Made by a program: the position numbers and the translations under genes. Below are positions 49,495-58,575 of a DNA stretch of 64,000 bases, one piece after another. Source of the DNA: Halomarina pelagica (GTDB lineage Archaea; Halobacteriota; Halobacteria; Halobacteriales; Haloarculaceae). Numbering within the stretch: position 1 is the stretch's first letter; each line of letters begins with the position of its first letter. The notes beneath the pieces were generated by a model. That model worked only from the letters and a program-made list of their open reading frames with translations, did not search any database and was not told the origin of the DNA. The stretch covers positions 62,001 through 126,000 of the forward strand of contig NZ_CP100457.1 of assembly GCF_024228315.1 (NCBI RefSeq), written 5' to 3'.

Positions 49495-50535
49495 ATGAAA
49501 GCAGCAGTCTACCGAGGACCGGGCGACATTCGTATCGAAGACACACCCGAACCAGAAATCGAAGAACAGACGGACGCGATCGTTCGCATCACCCACACAG
49601 CCGTTTGTGGGTCAGACCTCTGGTTCTACCGCGGTGAAGAAGAGGAGGAAGAGGGCGCTCCGGTCGGCCACGAACCGATGGGTATCGTCGAGGAAGTCGG
49701 GGACGACGTTCGGTCGGTCGAACCGGGAGATCGCGTGTTCGCTCCGTTCGCTATCAGCTGTGGCGAATGCGAGTTCTGTCGCAAGGGAATTCATACATCA
49801 TGCGTGAACGGCGGCTTCTGGGGCGGCGAGGGCCGCGGCGCGCAGGGTGAAAAGATCCGCGCACCGCAGGCCGATGGCACGCTCGTCCGCGTCCCTGACC
49901 GGTACGCCGACGACGAGGACGCGCTCGAAGCACTCCTCCCGCTCACGGACGTCATGGGAACAGGTCATCACGCCGCGGTCTGTGCGGACGTGGAGCCCGG
50001 CGACACAGCTGTCGTCATCGGTGACGGCGCGGTCGGGCTCTGTGCGGTCCTCGCCGCGAAACGCCTCGGCGCGGAACGCATTATCGCGGTCGGCCATCAC
50101 GAGGATCGTCTCGAACTCGCCACGGAACTCGGCGCGACAGAAGTCGTTTCCAGTCGAGGCGAGGAAGCAATCGAGGAAGTTCAAGAACTCACGTACGGTG
50201 GTGCAAATCACGTTCTCGAATGTGTCGGCGCGGAGTCCTCACTGGAGACCGCAGCCGGCGTTGTTCGCCCCGGCGGTAACATTGGATACGTCGGTGTGCC
50301 ACACGTCGAAGACCCGACGTTCCTCCAGCCGCTGTTCTTCAGCAACGCCTCGCTCACCGGTGGCCCCGCGCCTGTCCGGGCGTACGCCGAGGAACTCATG
50401 GACGATGTTCTCCAAGGAACCCTTGATCCGTCGCCAATATTCACGAAGACCGTTGATCTCGACGGTGTTCCAGAGGGATACGAGGCGATGGACGAGCGTG
50501 AGGCAATCAAGGTCCTAGTGAAAATTGACCAGTAG
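49495..50535 (+). CDS. Zinc-dependent alcohol dehydrogenase (MDR family)
   Basis: A 346-residue protein. Catalytic zinc ligands: Cys38 in AVCGSDLWFYRG and His59-Glu60 in VGHEPMGIVEEVG. Structural zinc site: Cys89, Cys92, Cys95 and Cys103 in ISCGECEFCRKGIHTSC. The Rossmann segment VVIGDGAVGLCAVLAAKRLG binds NAD(P). The SLxGGPAPVRAYAEELMDDV region fits the GroES-fold family. It oxidises an alcohol or polyol reversibly; the substrate is unknown. It leads the oxidoreductase operon after the regulator. Confidence 0.92.
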   Translation: MKAAVYRGPGDIRIEDTPEPEIEEQTDAIVRITHTAVCGSDLWFYRGEEEEEEGAPVGHEPMGIVEEVGDDVRSVEPGDRVFAPFAISCGECEFCRKGIHTSCVNGGFWGGEGRGAQGEKIRAPQADGTLVRVPDRYADDEDALEALLPLTDVMGTGHHAAVCADVEPGDTAVVIGDGAVGLCAVLAAKRLGAERIIAVGHHEDRLELATELGATEVVSSRGEEAIEEVQELTYGGANHVLECVGAESSLETAAGVVRPGGNIGYVGVPHVEDPTFLQPLFFSNASLTGGPAPVRAYAEELMDDVLQGTLDPSPIFTKTVDLDGVPEGYEAMDEREAIKVLVKIDQ

Positions 50536-50652
50536 AACGTCAAAACCGACCCTGTCACGAAGCGTCTACATCATACATGGTACTTAAACAGGCTTTGAAA
50601 ATAGCATCACTCCCAAGCGACACGGGGACCAAGTTACGGTCGAAGAAAGAAC

Positions 50653-51027
50653 ATGGATGTGAAAAACATCGCGTCAGCCGAGACGGAAGTATTGGAACAC
50701 CCGGTGCAGGAGTCAGCAGTACTCTTCACCGAAGGCGTTTCGAGCGAGTTCGACGGCAACAGCGTGAGCGCGTCCGAAGTGACGTTCCGTGCCGGTGAGC
50801 GAACGAAGTGGCATACCCACGACGGCGTGCAGGTCCTCTACGTCACCCACGGGGAGGGGATTGTTGCGACGCGTGATGAAGAACGCACGGTCAGTCATGG
50901 CGACCTCATCGTCTTCGACCCGGACGAGGAGCACTGGCACGGGAACAAAGAGGGTTCCGAAGCCCCCTTTAGCCACATCTCCTTCATCGCACAGCCTGCG
51001 GGAGCCGACCCGACGGTCCTCGACTGA
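50653..51027 (+). CDS. Cupin protein
   Basis: A 124-residue single-domain cupin. Motif 1 has TKWHTHDGVQVLYVTHGEG (His54, His56, Gln60 as possible metal ligands; the usual Glu is Gln), and motif 2 HGDLIVFDPDEEHWHG (His94, His96). Such cupins occur beside SDR and aldo-keto reductases in bacterial sugar or aromatic catabolism clusters. Small-molecule binding or isomerisation is plausible. The gap from the dehydrogenase is 118 bases. Confidence 0.88.
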   Translation: MDVKNIASAETEVLEHPVQESAVLFTEGVSSEFDGNSVSASEVTFRAGERTKWHTHDGVQVLYVTHGEGIVATRDEERTVSHGDLIVFDPDEEHWHGNKEGSEAPFSHISFIAQPAGADPTVLD

Positions 51028-51172
51028 CCGACCGGGACGGCATACCCGAAGCGGGTGACGAGCGACGAACCACGAACGAGAAACCAGATATGCACACAGT
51101 GAACGAGTGCGGAAGAATCACAACGAACCGTTCCCCGACCACGAACCCGGCGTCACTCGTGATGGAAGCGCG

Positions 51173-51994
51173 ATGACAGACGTACTCGTCGTTATCGGTG
51201 CCGGACAGATCGGCCAAGCTATCGCGCGGCGCGTCGGTACAGGCAAACATGTCCTCCTGGCAGACCTACGCCGTGAGAACGCTGAAGCCGCGGCAGAAGT
51301 GATGAGAGACACCGGCTACGAAGTGAGCGTTTCGACGGTTGACGTGTCCGAACGTGAATCCGTGGAAGCGCTTGCCGAAGAGGCCACGGATCTCGGCGAC
51401 GTAACCGGGCTCGTCCACGCCGCCGGTGTCTCCCCCTCACAGGCGTCAGTAGAGAGGATTTTCGACGTGGACCTGTACGGCACAGCGCTCGTGCTCGAAA
51501 CGTTCGGCGATGTCATCGCCTCCGGAGGAACCGGTGTAGTCATCGCGTCGCAGTCCGGACACCGCCTCCCGCCGCTCACCGTCGAACAGAACGAGGCGTT
51601 GGCCACGACACCCGTCGAGGAACTCCTCGATCTCCCCTTCCTCCAACCCGTCGAGATAACGGATACGCTTCATGCCTACCAGCTCTCGAAGCGGGGGAAC
51701 ACCCAACGCGTGATGGCGGAAGCGGTTCGTTGGGGCGAGCGTGACGCGCGGATCAACTCGATCAGCCCAGGGATTATCATGACCCCTCTCGCCAGAGACG
51801 AACTCGACGGGCCCCGTGGCGAAGGGTATCGACGTATGATCGAGACGTCTACGGCTGGTCGCGCTGGCACACCGGACGAGGTGGCGAACGTCGCCGCTCT
51901 TCTCATGGGCCCGGATGGGGTGTTCATCACCGGCAGCGACTTTCTGATGGACGGTGGAGTGACCGCCTCCTACTGGTACGGCGAAGACGAATAG
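51173..51994 (+). CDS. Short-chain dehydrogenase/reductase
   Basis: A 273-residue protein from ATG 51173 (MTDVLVVIGAGQIGQAIARR); the frame extends 22 codons upstream. The nucleotide-binding loop is GAGQIGQ rather than the classical TGxxxGIG. GLVHAAGVS replaces NNAG. Catalytic residues: Ser in VVIASQSGHR, Tyr and Lys in HAYQLSKRG. DGVFITGSDFLMDGGVTAS closes the Rossmann fold. NAD(P)-dependent oxidation of a hydroxyl group is expected. The substrate-binding insert (about 155-180) is unusually long. Confidence 0.9.
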   Translation: MTDVLVVIGAGQIGQAIARRVGTGKHVLLADLRRENAEAAAEVMRDTGYEVSVSTVDVSERESVEALAEEATDLGDVTGLVHAAGVSPSQASVERIFDVDLYGTALVLETFGDVIASGGTGVVIASQSGHRLPPLTVEQNEALATTPVEELLDLPFLQPVEITDTLHAYQLSKRGNTQRVMAEAVRWGERDARINSISPGIIMTPLARDELDGPRGEGYRRMIETSTAGRAGTPDEVANVAALLMGPDGVFITGSDFLMDGGVTASYWYGEDE

Positions 51995-52035
51995 CGCTGC
52001 GACCGAACTCGACACAGAACCTGACCCCATAAACG

Positions 52036-52887
52036 ATGTACACTGTCACCCTCAATAACGGCGTGGAGATGCCCATTCTGGGCTTCGGCACGTACCAGAT
52101 AGATGACCTCGACATATGCGAGCGCAGCGTCTCCGAAGCGCTCGACACCGGGTATCGGCTCATCGATACCGCAGCGGCCTACGAAAACGAGGCGGCTGTC
52201 GGCGACGCCATCGAGAAGAGCGACGTCCCGCGAGAGGATGTCTTCGTCACGACGAAACTCTGGATTCAGGACGCCGGCTACGAGAACACGAAAGATGCGT
52301 TCGAGCGCTCGCTGGAACGACTCGGGCTCGATCACCTCGACTTATACTTGATCCACCAGCCCTTCGGCGACGTCCACGGTTCGTGGCGGGCGATGGAAGA
52401 CCTCTACGACGAGGGGGCCGTCCGGGCGATTGGTGTCAGTAACTTCCACCCCGACCGCGTGATGGACCTGATCGCCCACAACGACGTCACGCCAGCAGTG
52501 AACCAAATCGAAACCCACCCCTTCTACCAGCGCCGCGAGGACGCCGATTTCCTCGACGAACACGACGTCCAACACGAGTCCTGGGGGCCGTTCGCCGAAG
52601 GGAAGAACGACATTTTCCAGCACGACGCTCTCACCGACATCGGCGAGCAGTACGGAAAGACGCCCGCCCAGGTCGTGCTCCGCTGGCTGATACAGCGTGA
52701 TATCGTCGCAATCCCGAAATCCGTCCACGAAGAGCGCATCACGGAGAACTTCGACGTCTTCGACTTCGAACTCAGCTCCGAGGATATGGACGCGATTGGA
52801 GAACTCGACGAGGACGAGAGTCAGTTCTTCAGTCACCGCGACCCGGAGATGGTGAAGCAACTGAGCGATGTCGAATACGACATCTAA
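52036..52887 (+). CDS. Aldo-keto reductase
   Basis: A 283-residue TIM-barrel oxidoreductase. The catalytic tetrad is Asp44, Tyr49 (DTAAAYENE), Lys74 (VTTKLW) and His107 (LYLIHQPF). NADPH-binding residues lie in [14 protein letters not shown] near the C-terminus, and [10 protein letters not shown] is the usual substrate-side strand. This resembles bacterial 2,5-diketo-gluconate reductase-type enzymes. The start lies 41 bases after the SDR stop, so the two are probably cotranscribed. Confidence 0.93.
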   Translation: MYTVTLNNGVEMPILGFGTYQIDDLDICERSVSEALDTGYRLIDTAAAYENEAAVGDAIEKSDVPREDVFVTTKLWIQDAGYENTKDAFERSLERLGLDHLDLYLIHQPFGDVHGSWRAMEDLYDEGAVRAIGVSNFHPDRVMDLIAHNDVTPAVNQIETHPFYQRREDADFLDEHDVQHESWGPFAEGKNDIFQHDALTDIGEQYGKTPAQVVLRWLIQRDIVAIPKSVHEERITENFDVFDFELSSEDMDAIGELDEDESQFFSHRDPEMVKQLSDVEYDI

Positions 52888-52994
52888 CTGCCCGTAGCGT
52901 ACGGGAGTCGGCTTCGACTCGTGTCCACTGAAACGCTGATTGACGATACGTCGCGTGTCGTCGCTTAACTCCACCGAGAACCTAACCCCAGAAT

Positions 52995-53669
52995 ATGGCC
53001 ATCACCGCCCAACAACACCTCAGCTCACCGGTGCTCCCGCTCGTGAGTATCGCCAAATACACGCGCTCGGACGAGATCGAGTGCATACAGGGACTCAATC
53101 TCCAACCGAATCTGCAACTGTTCATCGTCCAAATCGACGCCGAGGAGGATGTCTCCGAGGACGACCTCTCGATGCTGGACGAGGTCGTCGAGGCGACGCT
53201 GCTCGGCGAGTCAAGCGGGAAGGCGATTCTCAAGCTCACTGTCGAACTCGACGAGACGGTCGCGGGGGCGTTCGACGGGAGCACCGACGGTGCGCTCATG
53301 GACTCGATACTCGTCACGCCTGAGGGGTGGTTCGAGGAGAAGCTATTCAAGGACTACACCGCGATGTCCGAGTTCCAGACAACCTGCGAGGAGAACAACA
53401 TCGACGTCGAAATCCTCTCCTTGACGCACGACTCGACGTCCTTCGAGGATGATTCGCCGTACGGGTTGACCGAGCGCCAACACGAAGCGCTGACACTCGC
53501 CCTCTCGCGCGGCTACTATGAACGCCCCCGCCAGGTCACCACCGAGGAACTCGCTGACGAGCTCGGTATCTCGCAGCCGTCTATGTCCGATTTGCTCCGT
53601 CGGGGGGAGCGTCAGCTCCTCACCGCCACGCTCGACACGCGTGGATACATAAACGCGCTTTCTAAATAG
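52995..53669 (+). CDS. HTH_10 (Bat-like) regulator 2 of the oxidoreductase cluster
   Basis: A 224-residue paralogue of the regulator at 48772: SSPVLPLVSIAKYTRSDEIE, an alpha/beta sensor-like middle, then LTERQHEALTLALSRGYYER with QVTTEELADELGISQPSMSD and INALSK at the end. It separates the two aldo-keto reductase genes. Two such regulators in one cluster suggest separate control of the upstream and downstream halves, or heterodimers. Confidence 0.88.
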   Translation: MAITAQQHLSSPVLPLVSIAKYTRSDEIECIQGLNLQPNLQLFIVQIDAEEDVSEDDLSMLDEVVEATLLGESSGKAILKLTVELDETVAGAFDGSTDGALMDSILVTPEGWFEEKLFKDYTAMSEFQTTCEENNIDVEILSLTHDSTSFEDDSPYGLTERQHEALTLALSRGYYERPRQVTTEELADELGISQPSMSDLLRRGERQLLTATLDTRGYINALSK

Positions 53670-53716
53670 CGTCGAAGGTAAGCGACTCACGTTCTTCATT
53701 TCAAACGAGATCGACC

Positions 53717-54712
53717 ATGGAATACACGACACTCGGTTCGACCGGGATGGAGGTCAGCCGGATCTGCCTCGGCTGCATGAGCTTCGGCGTCCAGAACGAC
53801 ATGCACGACTGGATTCTCGACGAGGACGACTCACGGGAAATCATCGAGCGGGCAATCGACCTCGGGATCAACTTCTTCGATACGGCGAACGCGTACTCGA
53901 TGGGCGAATCCGAGCGAATTCTCGGAACCGTCCTCGACGATTACGACCGCGACGAACAGGTCGTCGCCACGAAAGGCTACTTCCCGACGAACTTCTTCTC
54001 GGGCGAGGACGAACCCCATCCGAACGCGTCGGGTCTCTCACGGAAAGCCATCGAACAGGAACTTCAGAACTCCCTCGACCGCCTCGGCATGGAGACGGTG
54101 GATCTCTACCAAATCCACCGCTGGGACTACAACACCCCCATTGAACAGACGTTGCGCGCTCTCGACGACGCAGTCCGCCGTGGCCAGACCCGTTACATCG
54201 GCGCGTCGTCGATGTACGCGTATCAGTTTGCGGAGGCGCTCTACACGAGCGACAGGCTTGGTCTCGAACGGTTCGTGACGATGCAGGACCACTACAACCT
54301 CACCTACCGCGAGGAGGAACGCGAGATGCACTCGCTCTGTGAGAAGGAAGATATCGGTGTGATTCCGTGGAGTCCGCTGGCGCAGGGCTACCTCACTCGT
54401 CCGCACGAGGAGATGACGGCGACGACGCGTGGCGAAGAATTGACCGAACGCCACCAAGAGTATCGGGCCGGTGGCGGTCCGAAAGTCAACGAACGAGTCG
54501 AGGAACTGGCTGAGGAAAAGGGCGTGAAGATGGCCCAGATTTCGCTGGCATGGCTGCTCCATCAGGACGCTGTGGACGCGCCAATCGTGGGAACGACCAG
54601 CGTCGAGCACCTAGAAGACGCCGTCGAGGCGCTGGATATCGACCTGTCGGATTCGGACCTCGAGTATCTCGAAGAACCGTACGAACCCCTGCCGGTTGCG
54701 GGTCACGAGTAG
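53717..54712 (+). CDS. Aldo-keto reductase, second
   Basis: A 331-residue protein of the aryl-alcohol/YajO-type AKR branch. The catalytic tetrad is Asp55, Tyr60 (FFDTANAYSMGESE), Lys86 (VVATKGYF) and His134 (LYQIHRWDYNTP). Typical AKR elements MEVSRICLGCMSFG, TRYIGASSMYAYQF and IPWSPLAQGYL follow. The C-terminal helices ending AHE-like GHE are complete. It is 47 bases after the second regulator. An insertion-element remnant begins directly after its stop. Confidence 0.93.
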   Translation: MEYTTLGSTGMEVSRICLGCMSFGVQNDMHDWILDEDDSREIIERAIDLGINFFDTANAYSMGESERILGTVLDDYDRDEQVVATKGYFPTNFFSGEDEPHPNASGLSRKAIEQELQNSLDRLGMETVDLYQIHRWDYNTPIEQTLRALDDAVRRGQTRYIGASSMYAYQFAEALYTSDRLGLERFVTMQDHYNLTYREEEREMHSLCEKEDIGVIPWSPLAQGYLTRPHEEMTATTRGEELTERHQEYRAGGGPKVNERVEELAEEKGVKMAQISLAWLLHQDAVDAPIVGTTSVEHLEDAVEALDIDLSDSDLEYLEEPYEPLPVAGHE

Positions 54713-54758
54713 CTGCTCAAGGCTTCTGGGCGTCCTCGATTACGATTATCTCATTAGA

Positions 54759-56346
54759 ATGGTATCCCGGGGCCAACGGTTGACTGACGCATTCGTCGCT
54801 GCTCTCGAACTCTGCAAACACCTTCGTGAAGGAACGGATCTCTGTACCGCATTCACCGATCTCAGACTTCAAATCGAGACACTTGAGGACAGGTATCCAG
54901 CATGGCATCCCGCGTCGTACTCGTTTCACGGGATGCTCAAGCTCTTCTTCTATCGGGAAGTTACGGGCGACAGTTATCGGTCGCTCACACGTCACCCGGA
55001 ACTCGCCGACGTATTCGATCTCGAACGAATTCCTGATGAATCAGTTCTCTCGCGGGCATGGCGCAACCGCTTCGATGACGATGTTCGAGGATACATCACC
55101 GCCAGCGCTCACCTCTTAGTCAGGGAGGTCTACAACGAGGACCTCGCTGTTCCAGAAGTCCGACCACTGGAGGAAGTCAGAAGATCGCCCGAGAGTGGTT
55201 CTGAAGCGCCTGAAGCGACTAGCGAGTTCTCTGAAAAAGAGATTTTCCGAACCACGCGCCTCGCTCGTAAGCATGGATTCGGTCCGTTCGACTCCCGGAG
55301 AGCTCACAACGCGACGTACGAAGATACGCGATTCTTCGAGCTTCAGACGTTCATTGGAATGGTCGGTTGTGGCACTCCGCAAGGCGCGGCTCGGTTCAAA
55401 TTCCGTCGAGGAAAAGAATACAGTCCCCACGGAGACACGCACCTCCGCGCAGTCAAACAATTTGACTCGGAGAGATTACTTGAAGGATTTCAGCAGGCGA
55501 CAGAACGACTCCTCTCGGTGATCCAATCGGAGTCCGCGTTTCGCCGTCCAGTCACCGTAGCGATTGACATCACGACTATTCGCTACTTCGGTAACGTGGA
55601 GGGAATGCCGATGGTCAGTGGGACGAAAGACGGCGAGGGAAAAGCATTCAAATTTTCGACTCTTTCGATTGTCGGGTGGAATATCCCTCTCATTCTGGCT
55701 GTCGAGCCCGTCCGTGAGAGTTCCCCGTGGGACGAGAACCCGCCAAACCGGATTCATCGTGTAGTTCGACGACTCGTTCGACGCGCACAGGAGCACGTAC
55801 CGATTGAGATGGTACTGTGCGACCGAGAGTTTGACGCGAAAGCGGTGTACTAGACGCTCTCGAACCTCGATGTGAACTATCTCATCCCGAAACGCATCCA
55901 CAGTGACGAGCGGGAGGCTATCGAGACGATGGACGAGAATGGACAGGAGGTCGCCGTTGAATCGGCGACTGTCCATGTCGATCATGGGTCGCACGCGATG
56001 CAGTTTCTGTACGTTCCCTCAACGAAAGGGGAAGGAACAGCGGTCTTTGCGACGAATCTCTCAGTCGAGCCAGACGAGGTTGAGACGTTCACTCGTCGGT
56101 ACAGCCGCCGCTGGCAGATCGAGAACGAGTATAAGAGTATCAAGAACGACTTTCTGGCGAAGACGTCTTCCAAGGATTACCGCGTAAGGCGTTCTACTTC
56201 GTGTTCGCGGTGTTGCTGCACAACATCTGGCGGTTCACTGATTTCCTGTTGAAGGCAGGTGTCGGCGGAGAGATGGACTATGCCCCGATTCTGACGGCTG
56301 GTGAGTGTGTCGAGTTGGTTTGCTCGGCACTTATCCCACCTGACTA
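54759..56346 (+). pseudogene. IS4/ISH8-type transposase, inactivated
   Basis: From ATG 54759 the frame runs to a TAG at 55851-55853, continues in frame (TLSNLDVNYLIPKRIHSDER), then needs a one-base shift near 56178 to read VRAFYFVFAVLLHNIWRFTD and finish at TAG 56346. Joined it is a DDE transposase of about 525 residues: VTVAIDITTIRYFGN (first Asp), MVLCDREFDA (second Asp), YSRRWQIENEYKSIKN (Glu, YREK-type motif of IS4). One nonsense and one frameshift make it inactive. Clear terminal repeats were not found. Confidence 0.82.
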
Positions 56347-56766
56347 GCGCTTAACGCCGACTCAGATCGCCTATCGTGAGTGGCAACACTTTGTGAGAGG
56401 TCGAATTTTAGACTGTTTTCGCGCATTCGATGGCATATCTCCAAGTGTGTTAATTGATACCCCACCAATGTGGGCCATTCAATTCACGATAAGTCCCGTA
56501 AACACGCGAAAATAGCGCATCCTCCGAAACTGTGGACCTCGCTGTTCGAGAGGTTAGTATAGCGCCATATAGTTTATAATGAATCTCTACTCTTTCGTTG
56601 GAAATGGCTATGTAGTATGTTGTGCCAGCCCCCACAACTCACCCAACAAAAGTATTAATAGAACATCAGAATAACCCTCACCCGTGAAAACCGACGACAC
56701 AGAATCACCCCAGAAGAGAGCGAGCAGGCTTCTCCGGCGGGATTACAGCGGAACTGACGGGGGTCA
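56347..56766. other. Gap with the right copy of the 25-bp direct repeat
   Basis: The repeat CATCCTCCGAAACTGTGG then ACCTCGC lies at 56518-56542. Around it the sequence is AT-rich. A TATA-like agtattaatag at about 56650 lies roughly 100 nt before the recombinase start. No gene is supported. Confidence 0.6.
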
Positions 56767-58047
56767 ATGACGGGGGAGTACCGCTGGAGCCAGCAGTCGC
56801 TGGCGGATCTCCAGTATCTCTACTGGCGGGATATCGCACCCGACCGGGAGGCCGACGGATTCAATCCCGAGACAGAGCGTCCGTCGTACCAGTGGCTCGT
56901 CGAACACGGCTTCGGCGGGATTCAGTACGCGCTGCGCGAGCACCACGACCTCACAGTGAAGGAGTTCTTCGTCGACGTCGTCGGCATCCCGGACGACCAG
57001 CAGGGGTTTGTATGGCCCACGGAAGATGAGGCAACGCAGCAGGCACTGGCGAGCTTCCTCGACCGACTCCGCCACCGCCAGGGTCGGACCGAGTCACGTG
57101 TTCGAACCGTTCGGTCGCACCTCGCGAAGTACGTCCGGGCGTACCGTGACGTCCACGGGCACGCACGTCTGCTCGAGCAGCTGGGCGACACGAGTGCGCG
57201 GCCCGCGGAGATCCAGCGGGTGCTCGCCGCGATGGATGCCGTCGGCACTGCCCTCGGGACCGACGCCTCCCGGCTTGAGTACCTCGGGGACGTCCAGCGG
57301 TTCTACCGCCACCTGCAGAACCGAGGCCACGCCGCCTACAATCCCCTCGCGAACGCCAGCGAGGAGTTCGGCTGGGAACGCTCGGAACCGGACAACCCCA
57401 CGCTTACGGCCGCAGACGTTCGTGCCCTGTATCAGGCGGCCGAAACCACTGAGGAGCGACTCGTCATCGTCGGCCTCGCCGCGTGGGGATTGCGGCCCGC
57501 CGAATTGACGGCCCTCTCTGTCTCCCAGGTAACGCTCGATCCCGATGACCCGCATCTCACGTTCGACGACCGCAAGAACGGGCCCGGAACGGTCGCCCTC
57601 ATCTACGGCCTTGACGTTCTTGCCGATCGCGTCGACGAACTCGACGATAGTGACGAGGACACTCCCGAGTGGAACGGCTACCTCTTTCCCTCGCAGCGCT
57701 CGTCGACGGGCCACATCGCGCAGGGAACGCTCCGGTCGCGGTTCGACACCCTCGCTACCCGCGCCGAGGTGACCGTCGACGGCCGCGCACCGACGCCGAA
57801 GATGGGGCGTCGGTTCTGGTACGCAACGTACACGCGCGCGACCGCCGCCATCCTCGAGTCGCTCCAGGCGGTCGCCGACGACCAAGGGAGCACAAGCCCC
57901 GAGGTCGTCCTCCGCAACTACCTCTCCGAGGAACGTCGCCGAGCACTGCGCCGCCAGTTCATGCGAGCCCGTCTATCCAACGCATTCACTAGCCGTCCTG
58001 ATAGCCAGTCATCATCGCCAACTCACTCGATCATGACTCACCGCTAA
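56767..58047 (+). CDS. Tyrosine recombinase (phage-type integrase)
   Basis: A 426-residue protein. An N-terminal SAM-like core-binding domain (about 85-200, with FLDRLRHRQGRTESRVRTVR) precedes the catalytic domain: Arg243 in AAWGLRPAELTALS, Lys270 in FDDRKNG, Arg349 in GRRFWYATYTRA, and nucleophile Tyr385 in VLRNYLSEERR. The His of the H-x2-R box appears to be Met346, a departure seen in some divergent integrases. It would catalyse site-specific strand exchange. Its start lies 225 bases from the right copy of the 25-bp direct repeat, so it may act on the island to its left. Confidence 0.85.
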   Translation: MTGEYRWSQQSLADLQYLYWRDIAPDREADGFNPETERPSYQWLVEHGFGGIQYALREHHDLTVKEFFVDVVGIPDDQQGFVWPTEDEATQQALASFLDRLRHRQGRTESRVRTVRSHLAKYVRAYRDVHGHARLLEQLGDTSARPAEIQRVLAAMDAVGTALGTDASRLEYLGDVQRFYRHLQNRGHAAYNPLANASEEFGWERSEPDNPTLTAADVRALYQAAETTEERLVIVGLAAWGLRPAELTALSVSQVTLDPDDPHLTFDDRKNGPGTVALIYGLDVLADRVDELDDSDEDTPEWNGYLFPSQRSSTGHIAQGTLRSRFDTLATRAEVTVDGRAPTPKMGRRFWYATYTRATAAILESLQAVADDQGSTSPEVVLRNYLSEERRRALRRQFMRARLSNAFTSRPDSQSSSPTHSIMTHR

Positions 58048-58203
58048 CCTTTTGACATGGAATGTACCGCATACCAGAATATCAAAAACGCTCTGGCATT
58101 ACATCGATACTCTTGCAATGGTTATCCAGGCGGTCGCTCAAGAAGCGGTGTTACCATTCTCATTAACAAAATGGGATGCGTGTGAGGTACACGGTGGACG
58201 ACC

Positions 58204-58503
58204 ATGACACTGTTTGAGCTGACCGGATTTCAGCGCGACTTGCTGTGGGTGATCGCTGGCTTTGACCAGCCCTCGGGCCAGCAACTCAAAACGGAGCTCG
58301 AAGCACACACAGATCGTGAGATCACCCATGGGCGATTGTATCCCAACCTCGATACGCTCGTCAATCGGGGGTACGTCGAGAAGGGACAGATCGATCGCCG
58401 AACGAACTACTACGAACTCTCGGAGGAGGGCCAGGAGGCGCTTGCCGCGCGCCATGACTGGGAAGACGACTACCTCCCATTTACCACCTCCCCGTCAACA
58501 TAA
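58204..58503 (+). CDS. PadR-like winged-HTH regulator
   Basis: A 99-residue protein. ELTGFQRDLLWVIAGFDQPS with GQQLKTELE, THGRLYPNLDTLVNRGYVEK and a wing RRTNYYELSEEGQEALAAR are the PadR pattern, including the GRLYPxL helix. No effector domain is attached. It follows the integrase by 156 bases and may regulate it or a nearby target. Monocistronic. Confidence 0.85.
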   Translation: MTLFELTGFQRDLLWVIAGFDQPSGQQLKTELEAHTDREITHGRLYPNLDTLVNRGYVEKGQIDRRTNYYELSEEGQEALAARHDWEDDYLPFTTSPST

Positions 58504-58575
58504 TATACAACAGCACCGCTCATATTCCGGGACTCTGCAGCAGCATCATGTCCAGCAGTCAGCGGCCAGCGTGAA

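Noticed and set aside
54696-56346. The IS4-type transposase counted as an active element
   Set aside because: It contains an in-frame TAG at 55851 and a frameshift near 56178, and no matching inverted ends were seen.
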